Origin: Phlyctochytrium arcticum
Lineage: Eukaryota; Chytridiomycota; Chytridiomycetes; Chytridiales; Chytridiaceae
Reading direction: 5' to 3'
Assembly: GCA_025602905.1 (NCBI GenBank)
Contig: JAHLKI010000006.1
Location: 744,001-808,000, forward strand
Length of the DNA: 64,000 nt
Shown: one piece after another, positions 41,208 through 50,992 of the stretch
How the letters are laid out: each line of letters starts with the position of its first letter
Numbering within the stretch: the first letter of the stretch is position 1
The notes under the pieces: model-generated
Seen by the model: only the letters and a program-made list of their open reading frames with translations
What the model was told of the DNA's origin: nothing
Databases searched by the model: none
Program-made: the position numbers and the translations under genes

Positions 41208-43650
41208 ATGTCAACTTCATCTTCTGCGCGAAAGGGTACCACGCAAGTGGAAGATGAGAAGAACCCCATCGGCTCCCCCAATTGGCGGCGTTCGACAGTG
41301 GTCGAAGAGGAGAAGATATCAGACTTAGCAAAAAGTTCGACACATCAGGAGAAAAAGTCGTGGTTTCCGGCTATCCGTCTTCTCATTCTCGCTCCGCTTC
41401 TGGTACTTATCGCCTTGGCGGGAGTCATTGTCCCGGTGGGTATTCGTGCCTAAGAACGGACTTATGCAACTGTTGCAGTTTGCTAACATCGCACATCTCA
41501 TCTTATCAGAACTCGATCATCTTGTCGGGAGCCAGTGGAGAGTCGGTCGGCTATCTTGGGAACAAATACGTGAATGTTGTGCTGACTGATGTGAGTTCAA
41601 GTTGTTGAGAAATTAGGAAGATGGTACTTAGCCCTCTTCGGCTGAATGAATTTCACAGATAAAGGTCAAAGTGGAGAAATCCATTATTCAGACCTTTCCA
41701 ATTGTCTCGTACGTCGCAAGATGGGACAAAGTTCGCACAGCGATGACTACCAGTAAGTTGATAAGCCAACGGTTTTTATATACGGCTCTGCAGCTTGCTG
41801 ACTCTGAATTCCATGAATGTAGACTTTGAAAATCTTGAAAATGAAAGTGATATTATTCCTCAACTAGTTGCCATAAAAGAAGAATACGGTTTGGACACAA
41901 TCGGCTGCTACCAATGCCGCTGGAAACCGGGCTTTGAGTAAGTGACTGCTAGCAAATGTGGTCTCCCCGTACAAACCAAAGCCTTCTCTCGCATCAGGTC
42001 CTCGCCGACTGCCAATGCAACCAGTACCCGCTGTAGTTCGGTCAGAATTCGCAAGATATGTACATTGTCTTTAGTCACATATTAACGGCATATCATGCAG
42101 ATGTACCTTCAGCTTTCCCCTCAGACAAATACCGGTACTGTGCTTTCTATAGGAAGAGAGAGCGGTACGTCAACCTTGACACTGCAATGACACGAGCAGT
42201 TTGCTAATGAATTTGTTTTCCTATACAGTGGATACACTTGTCCAATTTTATACGCTGAATTCCACAAGTGAGCGCATGCGTGTTGGGCTAAACGATTATC
42301 TGAAGCATGACACCCTAAATACTCTAGCATGGATGCCGGATAGTGCTACACCTTTCCTGACCCAAACCGGTAACAGCTACTACAATTACGCCGCCAGATC
42401 AGCATTAGGCTTAGTAACTCCCAAAACCTTGCCTTACTTCACTTGTATGTTGACTGCTCGTTTTGCTGAGAGCAATGTGGTATCTATATTCATTGACTTC
42501 CTGATCTGTAGTGTACAACAATACGGGAACCAAAGTGCAAGTAGCATTCGTGTCGAAATCAGCGTTTGTCCCCAATGAACCCAAGAATAAATACGCTTGC
42601 AGCGCTGGATATCGGATTGATAATAGTTGGAACGCAATACTTCTCGCCGCCAGGCCTACAGACACAGCAGGTAAGGACCAAGTCGATAGAAATTAAATTA
42701 CTTGTCGCGTTCTTACTTTGATGCAGTCGTCGCCTTGTTCGAGCCAACAAAGCTAGCCATCGCCGCCTCCAGCGATATGGTTTTGAATGGCACTGGGATC
42801 ACAATTGTGAACGGCACGGCAACATATGACGTGGCGGAGCCGAAGGAGTTGACATTGGCTCTGCAAGCTTCCATAATCCGTAAATTTGGAACCTTTGCGA
42901 ACATCTCTAAAAGCACAGAGTTTTTCTACTCCGATTCAATTCTCGGCAACGTAGACTGGGTACTAAGAACTGCGTATTTTAGGTGTTTCATCTAGCTGGA
43001 CTTTGACTGATCATCCTTGTGGTAGATCATTAGCTTTACGGTTGCAAGTATCTCTTCCTATCCTGCGGAGAAAGTGCTTCTGGTTGCGGCCATTCCTAGA
43101 TATGAGGTAGCTAAGACGTTTGCTTGCTAATATCAGGGCTCCAGCTAATTGTCGAACCACCTCCTTTTGAAATAGATTTATGGTACTATTGATGCCGCAC
43201 GTCTGCGCAGTATCCGCACGTCAATTGGCATTTCGGTGGCAATGGCTGTTCTCATCAGTCTTGTTTACATTGCTGTGGTTCTGCCCCTTATGAACCTTGC
43301 TAAGGCCATGAAAACATTGACAAAGCTTGATTTTGGAACACTCGAGGAAAGCAATATGTTGAATGAACGTAGCTGGATTTGGGAGGTAAGATACTGATTT
43401 GTTCTCCACAGTCATTGTCCACTGAAGTCGCTTTCATGTTTTTTCCAGTTGCGTAATGTTCAAATAACTTTTGCCACTATGGTCAAAGCATTGTAAGTTC
43501 AGTAACTAACGGATTTGCTTCAATCAAACGACTTTTCAATGACGTACTGCACTTTCTTCCAGCGCTGGCGCTATCAAGAAAAACAAAGTCTTCGTTCAAC
43601 GGACGATGATGAGCAGTGGTGCTCAATCAAGGGACAGCGGTGAGGTGTAA
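41208..43650 (+). CDS. Two-pass Cache-type receptor, output domain missing
   Basis: Thirteen exons join in frame (551 aa): 41208-41435, 41510-41590, 41659-41752, 41823-41937, 41998-42040, 42101-42164, 42229-42444, 42512-42670, 42727-42959, 43026-43106, 43176-43385, 43449-43492, 43563-43650. A charged cytosolic head precedes TM1 (LLILAPLLVLIALAGVIVP). About 370 extracellular residues with N-glycosylation sites follow, then TM2 (ISVAMAVLISLVYIAVVLPL). A HAMP-like linker (LAKAMKTLTKLDFGTLEESN and ITFATMVKAFAGAIKKNK) follows TM2. The layout matches dCache sensors that in zoosporic fungi are joined to class III nucleotide cyclases or kinases. Here translation ends 28 codons after that linker. The final GAGGTGTAAG looks like an intron donor, so downstream exons may have been lost. 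Confidence 0.75.
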
Positions 43651-43889
43651 GCTGTTCCAATTAAATCCACATAAAACGTGTTACTGTTTTGGTCCTTTCA
43701 ATAATGAACGGTTGATTACATTAATGAATTGATGATATCTGAGGGTCCGCAAGAGTTGACCTTCATGCACATCTTTGGAATTGGTTTACCGATTCCGCAC
43801 CAAAAGTTGCATGAGACAATAATGGTTCTTCCTGAGTATATTTGGGAAGCTCAAACAGGATGCTGTCGAAGAGTGCTTATCGAGAGTCT

Positions 43890-44325
43890 CGACTTAGGGT
43901 AATCGACCTCAACTATGACAAGTTTTGACCAGTGCTTTTGATGATCAACCACATGGGAGGTCTCGCGTAGGAAAACCAAAGCCTTGCAAATCTGAAGAGG
44001 TATCGACCAGTGTTCTTGACTATGGTAATCAACCTTTATCCACAAGTGTGCACCAGTGCTTGTTTTGAGGCTCAGTCATTGATGAGATAGTAGGTTAATC
44101 GAAGCCTTTCGGACTCGGGGAGATATCGGCCAAAACGCTTGATTAAGATAATCGACCTCAACTATCACAAGTTTCGTCTAGTGCTTTTGAGGATCAACCA
44201 GATGGAAGTCTCAAGTAGGACATCAAAACCTTGTTGGATCCTGAGGATTTCCATCAACGCTTTTTGAGGCTCAACTGGATGAAAATGCTCGCGTAGAATA
44301 ATCAAAGTCTTGCTGGATCGTGCGC
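43890..44325. repeat. About four degenerate ~120-bp tandem units
   Basis: Recurring pieces are TAATCGACCTCAACTAT.ACAAGTTT, AGTGCTTTTGA.GATCAACCA.ATGG, CTC.CGTAG.A.AATCAAA and CCTTG..GATC. Units start near 43900, 44010, 44130 and 44250 and have diverged strongly. No frame is conserved, so this is decayed non-coding tandem repeat. Confidence 0.55.
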
Positions 44326-44547
44326 CTGCAGGTATGGGAGAGGTGTGTTGAAACCTTCCATGGAATCAGAGAGGGGATGCGCTGGAGAGACGCCTTGAGA
44401 TACGGCTGGCTCGGCAGCGATGAAGCCACGCGTCAGGGAGTAACTCATTAACGCGTCCTTCCGTTTGACGACGACGAGTTTAGTTTTCTCATGGCCGTCC
44501 GCCCTATCTTTTGGTGATGCAATCTATGCTCTGCTGCATCTACAAGA

Positions 44548-45133
44548 TTATTGACCAAGATATGCATATTTGTCCATCACACGCTCAAAATTGATCTTGG
44601 ACTCGACACTCTCATCATCCAGGGCGAAGAAATTGCGGAGTTCAGGGGGTTTAGGTCGAGGCAGACAGAGAATGCCCCCGTCAAACTGGATTTCTGACAT
44701 CTGGTGTTGTGGTCTGAGACTGCGAGGCAGAGGAATTGGAGGAGATCGAATATGCAGAACATGGGGCCGACACCCAACCTGCCATTCTTTTCTAAGTAAT
44801 TCGCATCCAGATAACTTTTCTCCAACAAACGTTCTGAATGAAATGTAATCAGTGAAGAGTTGGTCGGGAATGTGAAACATTGATGTCTGCCCTAACCTGG
44901 GTTGGTAATGACATGTTGAGAGCTATTCTGCTCAAGGCAAAGTACGATGGCAAATCGCCTCTGGCCTTAATAGAGTTCAAGACTGAAAGAAAGCAGGTTT
45001 GCTTCTGCAAATACGTCCCGCTCTCAATAATGGCATCTGCTTTTGAACAATTGCAATAGAGTTTGAAGGAAACCAAGCCGGTGTGTGAATAACCTGTCGT
45101 CCAACTGATCTTCGGGAAAAAGATACCAACCAT
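44548..45133 (-). pseudogene. Fragment of an unidentified gene
   Basis: Two minus-strand pieces look coding: IESGTYLQKQTCFLSVLNSI to LSRIALNMSLPTQ (45133-44897), and ELLRKEWQVGCRPHVLHIRS to FERVMDKYAYLGQ with a stop at 44548. An intron with GTTAGG donor and TTTCATTCAG acceptor could join them, though the phase does not close cleanly. No start fits and no family is recognised. It ends where the inverted repeat at 45138 begins, so it may be a captured gene piece inside a decayed element. Confidence 0.3.
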
Positions 45134-45137
45134 GTGT

Positions 45138-46122
45138 GTTAAACCACAAGCAAACCTTATTGAAAACGTTCTTCAAACTCTCCCACGCCCCCAAAAGGAA
45201 CACACTTGCATTTTATGTACCGCCAACTACACCTCTTATGCATGACTGATGATGGCTCTACTTATGCACAACATCTACAAAGCAATGGTACAACATGAAC
45301 AGAACATTGTGCTGTTATTTCATGCACAACTGGGTCATCTGGAGAATGTTGCTTCTAGGAATCAACTTTGACATCCAAAACTTTTGGGCGTGCAACTTTC
45401 TTACTTTTTTAGGGAATTTTGAGCTTCAAAATTGTCAAGAAGCCAAATGTGACCCAGCTTGCAAAAGGAACATGGGGTGTCATATTAACATTTGAGGGCC
45501 AGAGATGGCAAGAAGACTAACTTGGAAAAAATGCCCAGTCAGCAGCTGTAAGCTAGATAACACAAAAGATGATTACTGCTGTGGCTAATGAAAACTTAAA
45601 TGATTGTCATGATCAAGCTGAGATTGCCCGCTTCTAGGTTGCCCAAATACTGAAATCCGCGGTTGTAACATATTTGCTGATGCATTCAATGTGCGTGGTT
45701 TGATTACTCAGTCCCAAATTCAAGATCCAAAAGCAGTACTCAATCAAGCAATTTGCCATGCTGCCAATAGCCGTGTATCTGCACGAAGGCCCTATTTTTC
45801 AAACTATGACAACCAGCCAAGTCAAAACTGGTTTTTGTGTGGGCATTAGCTGCAATCAAAAGATTTGGACTCTACTATCTGTCAGTAGCTGAACTACATC
45901 ATCCTTGGCTCGGAATTGATTCTGTAGTTCCGGGGGTAGGTGATGAGTGACGATGTGTAGAGCCAGATTTTTCTGAACGGCCAAGCTTTTTGCCCACAAG
46001 TAGAGCCATCATCAGTCCTGCATAAGGGTGTAGATGGTGGTGTGTAAAATGCGAGCGTGTCCCTTTGGGAGTGTGGGAGAGTTTGGAGGACTTTTTCAAT
46101 AAGTTCGGCTTGTGGTTTAACC
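45138..46122. repeat. 985-bp segment bounded by ~125-bp inverted repeats
   Basis: The left arm (45138-45264) begins GTTAAACCACAAGCAAACCT. The right arm (45998-46122) read on the minus strand begins GTTAAACCACAAGCCGAACT. They stay about 80% alike through CTTATTGAAAA, CAAACTCTCCCAC and GACTGATGATGGCTCTACTT. The right arm keeps an open minus-strand frame (VKPQAELIEKVLQTLPHSQR), so the arms may be two inverted copies of a gene fragment. The interior shows no gene. Confidence 0.6.
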
Positions 46123-46171
46123 ACGCCACAATTCTTGAGGCAAGCCAGAAGTTCCAGAAATTTAGAATTGA

Positions 46172-48609
46172 ATGCGGGAAAGGGCCAAAGCTAAACATCA
46201 TTCATTATTCACCTTTCGTAGGTACGGTACTGGTCTGCCGACAGAGCGAAAGTACTTTTACCGAACAGTTCCAAAAAACCCTCGGCAACAACCAGCTCGT
46301 CGACTTCCTCTGGCAATTCCGGTGGATCTACCAACAAGAAATCTTCCTCTACACAGTCACCAGAAGGCACAGGACCGTCCCGACATTGTTGTTCGCGTCT
46401 TTCACATGAAGTTCCAAAACATGTTGGACGACATTGTGAAAAAGAGTGTCTTTGGCAAGGTGCAGGCTTATTGTTACACCGTTGAGTTCCAAAAGCGTGG
46501 CCTTCCTCACACACACCTTTTGGTTTGGTTGGAATCAAAGCCGACCGAGGAGCAGTATGACAGCATGGTATGTGCAGAGATCCCAGATCCCGAAACTCAG
46601 CCCCGACTGTACGCATCCGTTAAGTCACACATGGTGCACGGTCCATGCGGACGCGACAATCCGCAAAATGTCTGCATGGCCGACGGTGCATGCACCAAAA
46701 AGTTCCCAAAGGCTCTCGCTGAAAGTACGACTGTCTCTGACAATGGCTTGATTACGTACCGGCGACGAGGTGGTGGTCCTCGAATCCAAAAACGTGTGCG
46801 AGGTACAGTCGTGGAGCTTGGCAATGAGTGGATCGTTCCATACAACCCGTACTTAACCGGGAAGTATGACTGCCATATCAACGTTGAAATCTGCAACTCG
46901 GTGAGCTCAGTAAAGTACTTACACAAGTACATTTACAAAGGACAGGACCGAGCTGTCCTCGAGGCGGGTGAAGATATTGACGAAATCAGTCAATATCTAG
47001 AAGGGCGATACATTTCCGCCCAGGAAGCCTGCTGGCGCTTGCTCAGCTTTGAAACGTACAGTATTAGCCACAATATCGTTCGGCTTCCAGTGCATCTGCC
47101 TGGTCAGCAGTATGTCACGTTTGATGCGGCTGCCCCTGAAGCTGCCGTAGAGAACAATGAGCGCACTATGCTCACCGAATTCTTCCGTACAAACCAAGAG
47201 CTCCAGCAGCAAGCGGGTGAAAGTCTTAGTTATTGTGAGTTCCCCGAGCACTATCGGTGGAATCAAGGTCCAAAAACTTGGACACGTCGGAAGAGGGCAT
47301 GGAAGGTCGTGGCTCGCATGACCATGGCTCCTCCTGGGAGCGACCGTTTTCACTTGCGTATGCTGTTGAGTCATGTACGGGGGCCGACCTCTTATGAGGA
47401 TCTTCGAACGCACGACGGCGTTTTGTATGAAACGTTCAAAGAGGCAGCGATTGCACGAGGGCTCCTTGAGGATGACACTGAGTATGATACGTGTCTGGAG
47501 GAAGCAACTGTGTCCTCCATGCCATGACAGATCCGCAAGCTGTTTGCCACTATGGTGGCCTTCAGTGAACCAGCAGACGTTGCAAGGCTGTTTCATAAGC
47601 ATTATGAAGCAATGGCCGAGGATCAGAGGGACATGTCGGAAGGTCAACGGCAATTCCGCGTCATTGCAGACTTGGACCGGCTTTTGGAGCCGTTCAATAT
47701 GCGCATGTCGACTTGGATTAACCTAGAAGAGTTCTACTCCGAAGGGTTCGATCCGAACGACGATGGGGCTCAAGAAGATTTAAACCAAAACGACCAAGAC
47801 ACCGATATCGCTCAGCTCATTGACACTTTGAATGTCGATCAGAGATCGGTATTCGAGAGGGTGGCGGACTCTGTCCGTCAAGGTGCAACCTCTCAGGAGC
47901 GAGTCTTCTTCTTGGATGGGCCCGGCGGGACCGGCAAGACATACGTCTACAATACGCTGTTGCGCGCAATGCGTTCAGAGGGCTTCCGGTGTTTGGCAAT
48001 GGCCAGCAGTGGTATTGCTGCGTGTCTTCTTCATGACGGAAGAACGGCACATTCAACTCTCGCTATTCCGTTGGAGCTTAACGAGACAAGTACATGTCAC
48101 TTCGGCCCTCGATCTGCAATTGCCAACACCCTTCGGGAGGTTGACTTGATCATCTGGGACGAGGCACCCATGGCTTCTCGATATGCGATTGAAGCGGTTG
48201 ACCGTACTATTCGGGATGCACTTGATGTCAACAAGCCATTTGGTGGCAAAGTGATGCTCTTTGGAGGTGACTTCAGGCAAATTTTGCCAGTTGTTCTACA
48301 AGGTGGTCGGTCGGCAACAGTTGGGCGCTGTTTTAAAAAGTCACCCCTTTGGCGTCACGTTACAACGATGAATTTGACCATCAATATGCGTCTGCAGTCA
48401 CGGCCAGACTTCCAGCAGTTTCTACTTGATGTTGGTGAGGGCAGAAACGGTGCGCGTGTGAACATTGAGGAATCCATGGTTGCTACAGGGAACAACCTGG
48501 ATGGTTTGATCGATGACATCTTTGCGGACGGCGCTGACTTTGAAGATCGTGTGATCCTCGCTGTCAAGAATGACGACGCTCAGATGATCAATCGTAGGGT
48601 GGTAGAACG
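46172..48609 (+). pseudogene. N-terminal and core half of a Helitron Rep/PIF1 helicase
   Basis: The conserved region begins near 46361 (DRPDIVVRVFHMKFQNMLDD). The Rep HUH motif is in YTVEFQKRGLPHTHLLVWLE. Helitron-typical sequence follows (HMVHGPCG, CTKKFPK, YIYKGQDRA, FETYSISHNIVRLPVHLPGQ). The PIF1 domain has Walker A GPGGTGKTYVYN, motif II IIWDEAPMA, and GGDFRQILPVV. A TGA at 47525-47527 interrupts the frame once, exactly in frame with both sides. The N-terminus before the Rep domain is scrambled. The frame ends INRRVVER at 48609, directly against the right palindrome; the remainder of the protein is at 31981-32517. Confidence 0.93.
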
Positions 48610-48674
48610 TGACACAGTGCATAACCGCGTACTATGCGCTGAAGGCGCATAGTACGCGGTTATGCACTGTGTCA
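48610..48674. repeat. 65-bp palindrome, right copy
   Basis: Arms of 30 bp are identical to those at 31917-31980, with centre TGAAG. Left of it lies the truncated helicase (GTAGAACG), right of it AACGTT and non-Helitron sequence. AACG also occurs on both sides of this copy alone, so a solo insertion with a 4-bp duplication is an alternative to the large-island reading. Confidence 0.95.
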
Positions 48675-48680
48675 AACGTT

Positions 48681-49198
48681 ATGAAGATGACAGACCGCTC
48701 TGTCCATCTGCTCAGGGAGTCGCATGCTTCATCAGGACCTTTCTATGCTGTTTATCCAGTCCATTTGAACTCTGACCGCTTATACTACCGTTCCAAGCCC
48801 TTACAATGAATGCATGACTGGCCCAGACGACACAATGCTGCTTGCTGTCCACCACAGCAGATCGCGGGCGCTCTCCAGCATGCATACGATTAAACCAGTG
48901 GCTGTTACACCAAAGAGACGGAGATTCAAAGCAGACTTTCATCTCGTCTCGGGAACTTTGGGAAGGAGTCGAAGTTCAAAGCTGAGTTCAAAGCATTGAA
49001 ATTTGAAACACTTGAGTTGAAGGCATTATTATTGCACAGCCACTTTGACGTAAGCGCTCTCCGACGATGGACGACGACCAGACGACGACGAAAGTTGCAG
49101 GCAGATATAAATTTCTCAAGCGGCAAACATGTTTGCCAGCCCGATTGATCCTCTGTCGAATCCAAAAGGTGAGAAAATGGCAATACCCGAAACCAGTA
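48681..49198 (+). other. Gene-free stretch between island and ZMYND12-like gene
   Basis: No recognisable coding sequence or repeat is seen. A GACGAC-rich patch at 49062-49090 lies about 110 bp before the ZMYND12-like start; an in-frame ATG at 49067 could lengthen that protein by 44 residues. Confidence 0.4.
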
Positions 49199-50835
49199 AT
49201 GTGTTCCTCACCGAGTTCTGCACCAGGAGTGAAATTGAATTGTGAACTATGCGGAAAGCCAGCATACTTGCGGTGCGAGGGATGCCGAGTAACTTTTTAC
49301 TGGTAGGTAATGCGTGTAATGAAAAAATTTCTACAGCTTGGAGTTGGATTAGACGTTGACCAAAAATTTAGTGGGAAAGAACACTTGGTAACCGACTGGA
49401 ATGGAATTCACGAGAAGATATGTGAAATGCTCATTCCATTGCGGTGAGATAGCAAGTCAATATCGCATCAGGTACCTTTATACTGATGCCATTGAAGGAC
49501 GCCAGTTATGGTTCTTGGATCGGAAGAGGAGCGCTCACATCGTCAAGCCGTCACCACCGCTCGCCATCAGCATCTCCTTCATCTGACGCAAACTGAAGCC
49601 CACAAGAAACTTTTTGAATCCGCATATCATCTGGCAATCCCAGCCGCCCTTCAATCCCTCCGATTCAGTATGGCTCTTCACGGCCCCGACGCCATTGAGC
49701 TTGTCCCCGCTTATTTGCTTTTGGGTGAAGCGTCGATCGGGTTAGGCCAGACTAAACAAGCTCGGGATTACCTTTCATTGGCAAAATGGGCGGTCATGAA
49801 GCGGGGAGAGGGCGAGGGAGAGGCGGATTTTGGTATTCGGGGGCAGATGCACCGCAACTTTGGATTGCTGTACCGCAAGGAAGGTAAAATCGACCGGGCT
49901 GTTGAACAAATCGCTTTGGATGTAAGTTACATTTGCATATTGGAAAGCTGACGAGAGCTAATGGCATTGGGTATGACACACAGATATACTATTCATCACT
50001 CAAGGCTGGGGATCCAGAACATGTCAGCGGTATATTTTGAAACACGACTATACATCTTTACGGAAGGTTAATACTTTACCTAGTGACGGGAGGATACTTT
50101 CATCTTGCCGAATTGTTCCAAACCCTGTCACGAATTGAAGACGCGTCAAATCTCTATGATTGCACCCTCAACATTTGGAAAACCACACTGAAACTACCCT
50201 CTCGCCCGGCAGCCACGCCAGGCGCCGGTGGATTGAATAGTCGAGCAGTAACACGGGCAGGAGATGCTTCGAACTCAATACCGCGCGGGTCTACTGCAAC
50301 TATAAGTGCTCCCACGCCACCAAGTCCTTCTGCTCCAGTGTATCAGCCCCCACTAGATGAGGCTCAATTGGCAGAAGCTGCCCATATTCTCAAAACCATC
50401 CATGCCTATCGACAAACATACTTCTCCGCCCCTGCCTCGGGAACAGCCCTGGCCGAGAGCGCCTACGTTCTTGCCCTACTACATAAGCGGATGGGAAACA
50501 TTGACCTTGCAAAGGAGATGGGTGGCAAAGGCCTAGAAGGTATCTTTTACGTGCCTTGACGATCCCGTACCATTTGCTAATATCATTTTATAGTGTATGA
50601 GGCATCATTGGGTCGAGAACATTCTTTGACGATCGAGACCCGAGCATTCTTGAAATCCCTCCACGATAACTCTTCCGCGACTCCTGCAGCCCTTAATACA
50701 AGTGCACCCGCGGCAGGAATATCGCTAGGCTCAACCCCAATGTCGCCCAAAGATTCCGTTAATGGCTATATGGAACGCTTGAGTGGAAGCGGAATGCGCA
50801 CGAGCCGGAAAGGAAGCGGTGTTGCGGAGCAGTAA
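49199..50835 (+). CDS. ZMYND12: ZMYND12-like MYND zinc finger / TPR protein
   Basis: Six exons (49199-49302, 49372-49443, 49498-49921, 49984-50029, 50084-50539, 50594-50835) give 447 aa with all phases closing. A MYND finger is formed only after splicing: CELCGKPAYLRCEGCRVTFY, then CGKEHLVTDWNGIHEKIC. The junction IPLRTPVMVLGSEEERSHRQ and TEAHKKLFESAYHLAIPAAL then LVPAYLLLGEASIGLGQTKQ match the vertebrate ZMYND12 layout of MYND followed by TPR-like helices. ZMYND12 is an axonemal protein of motile cilia that works with TTC29. A low-complexity insert (residues about 245-300) interrupts the helices. Presence suggests a flagellated life stage. Start choice between 49199 and 49067 is uncertain. 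Confidence 0.85.
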
Positions 50836-50992
50836 AAGGAGACAAGGCGGCCAAAGAGCCATTGTATTTAGGTACATTAATGTGACAAGACAAAATAGGA
50901 AGGGGGGATTGGTGGTGAAATGTGCACAGGTTGCTTGCTTGAATGATTTCCAGTGCTATATACATACAAAAGAAACAGGACATAGATCATTT

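Larger units (their letters stand above)
31917..48674. mobile_element. Palindrome-bounded island with a circularly permuted Helitron
   Basis: The 16,758-bp segment starts with a near-perfect palindrome (31917-31980) and ends with another copy (48610-48674). The outer flanks carry the direct repeat AACGT (31912-31916 and 48675-48679). Inside the left palindrome is the C-terminal half of a Helitron helicase, and inside the right palindrome the N-terminal half, both on the + strand. Closing the segment into a circle would bring the halves together in the correct order with only a few codons missing. The interior carries a TIR transposon, a MULE, a truncated receptor gene and decayed repeats. The boundary evidence is direct; the circle-insertion reading is inference. 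Two separately truncated Helitron copies each capped by a palindrome are the alternative. Confidence 0.55.

Noticed and set aside
48675..48720. Continuation of the Helitron helicase after the right palindrome (VVER then YEDDRPL)
   Set aside because: The true continuation, ECLSADYVDQED, is found at 31981; the sequence after the right palindrome does not resemble the family.
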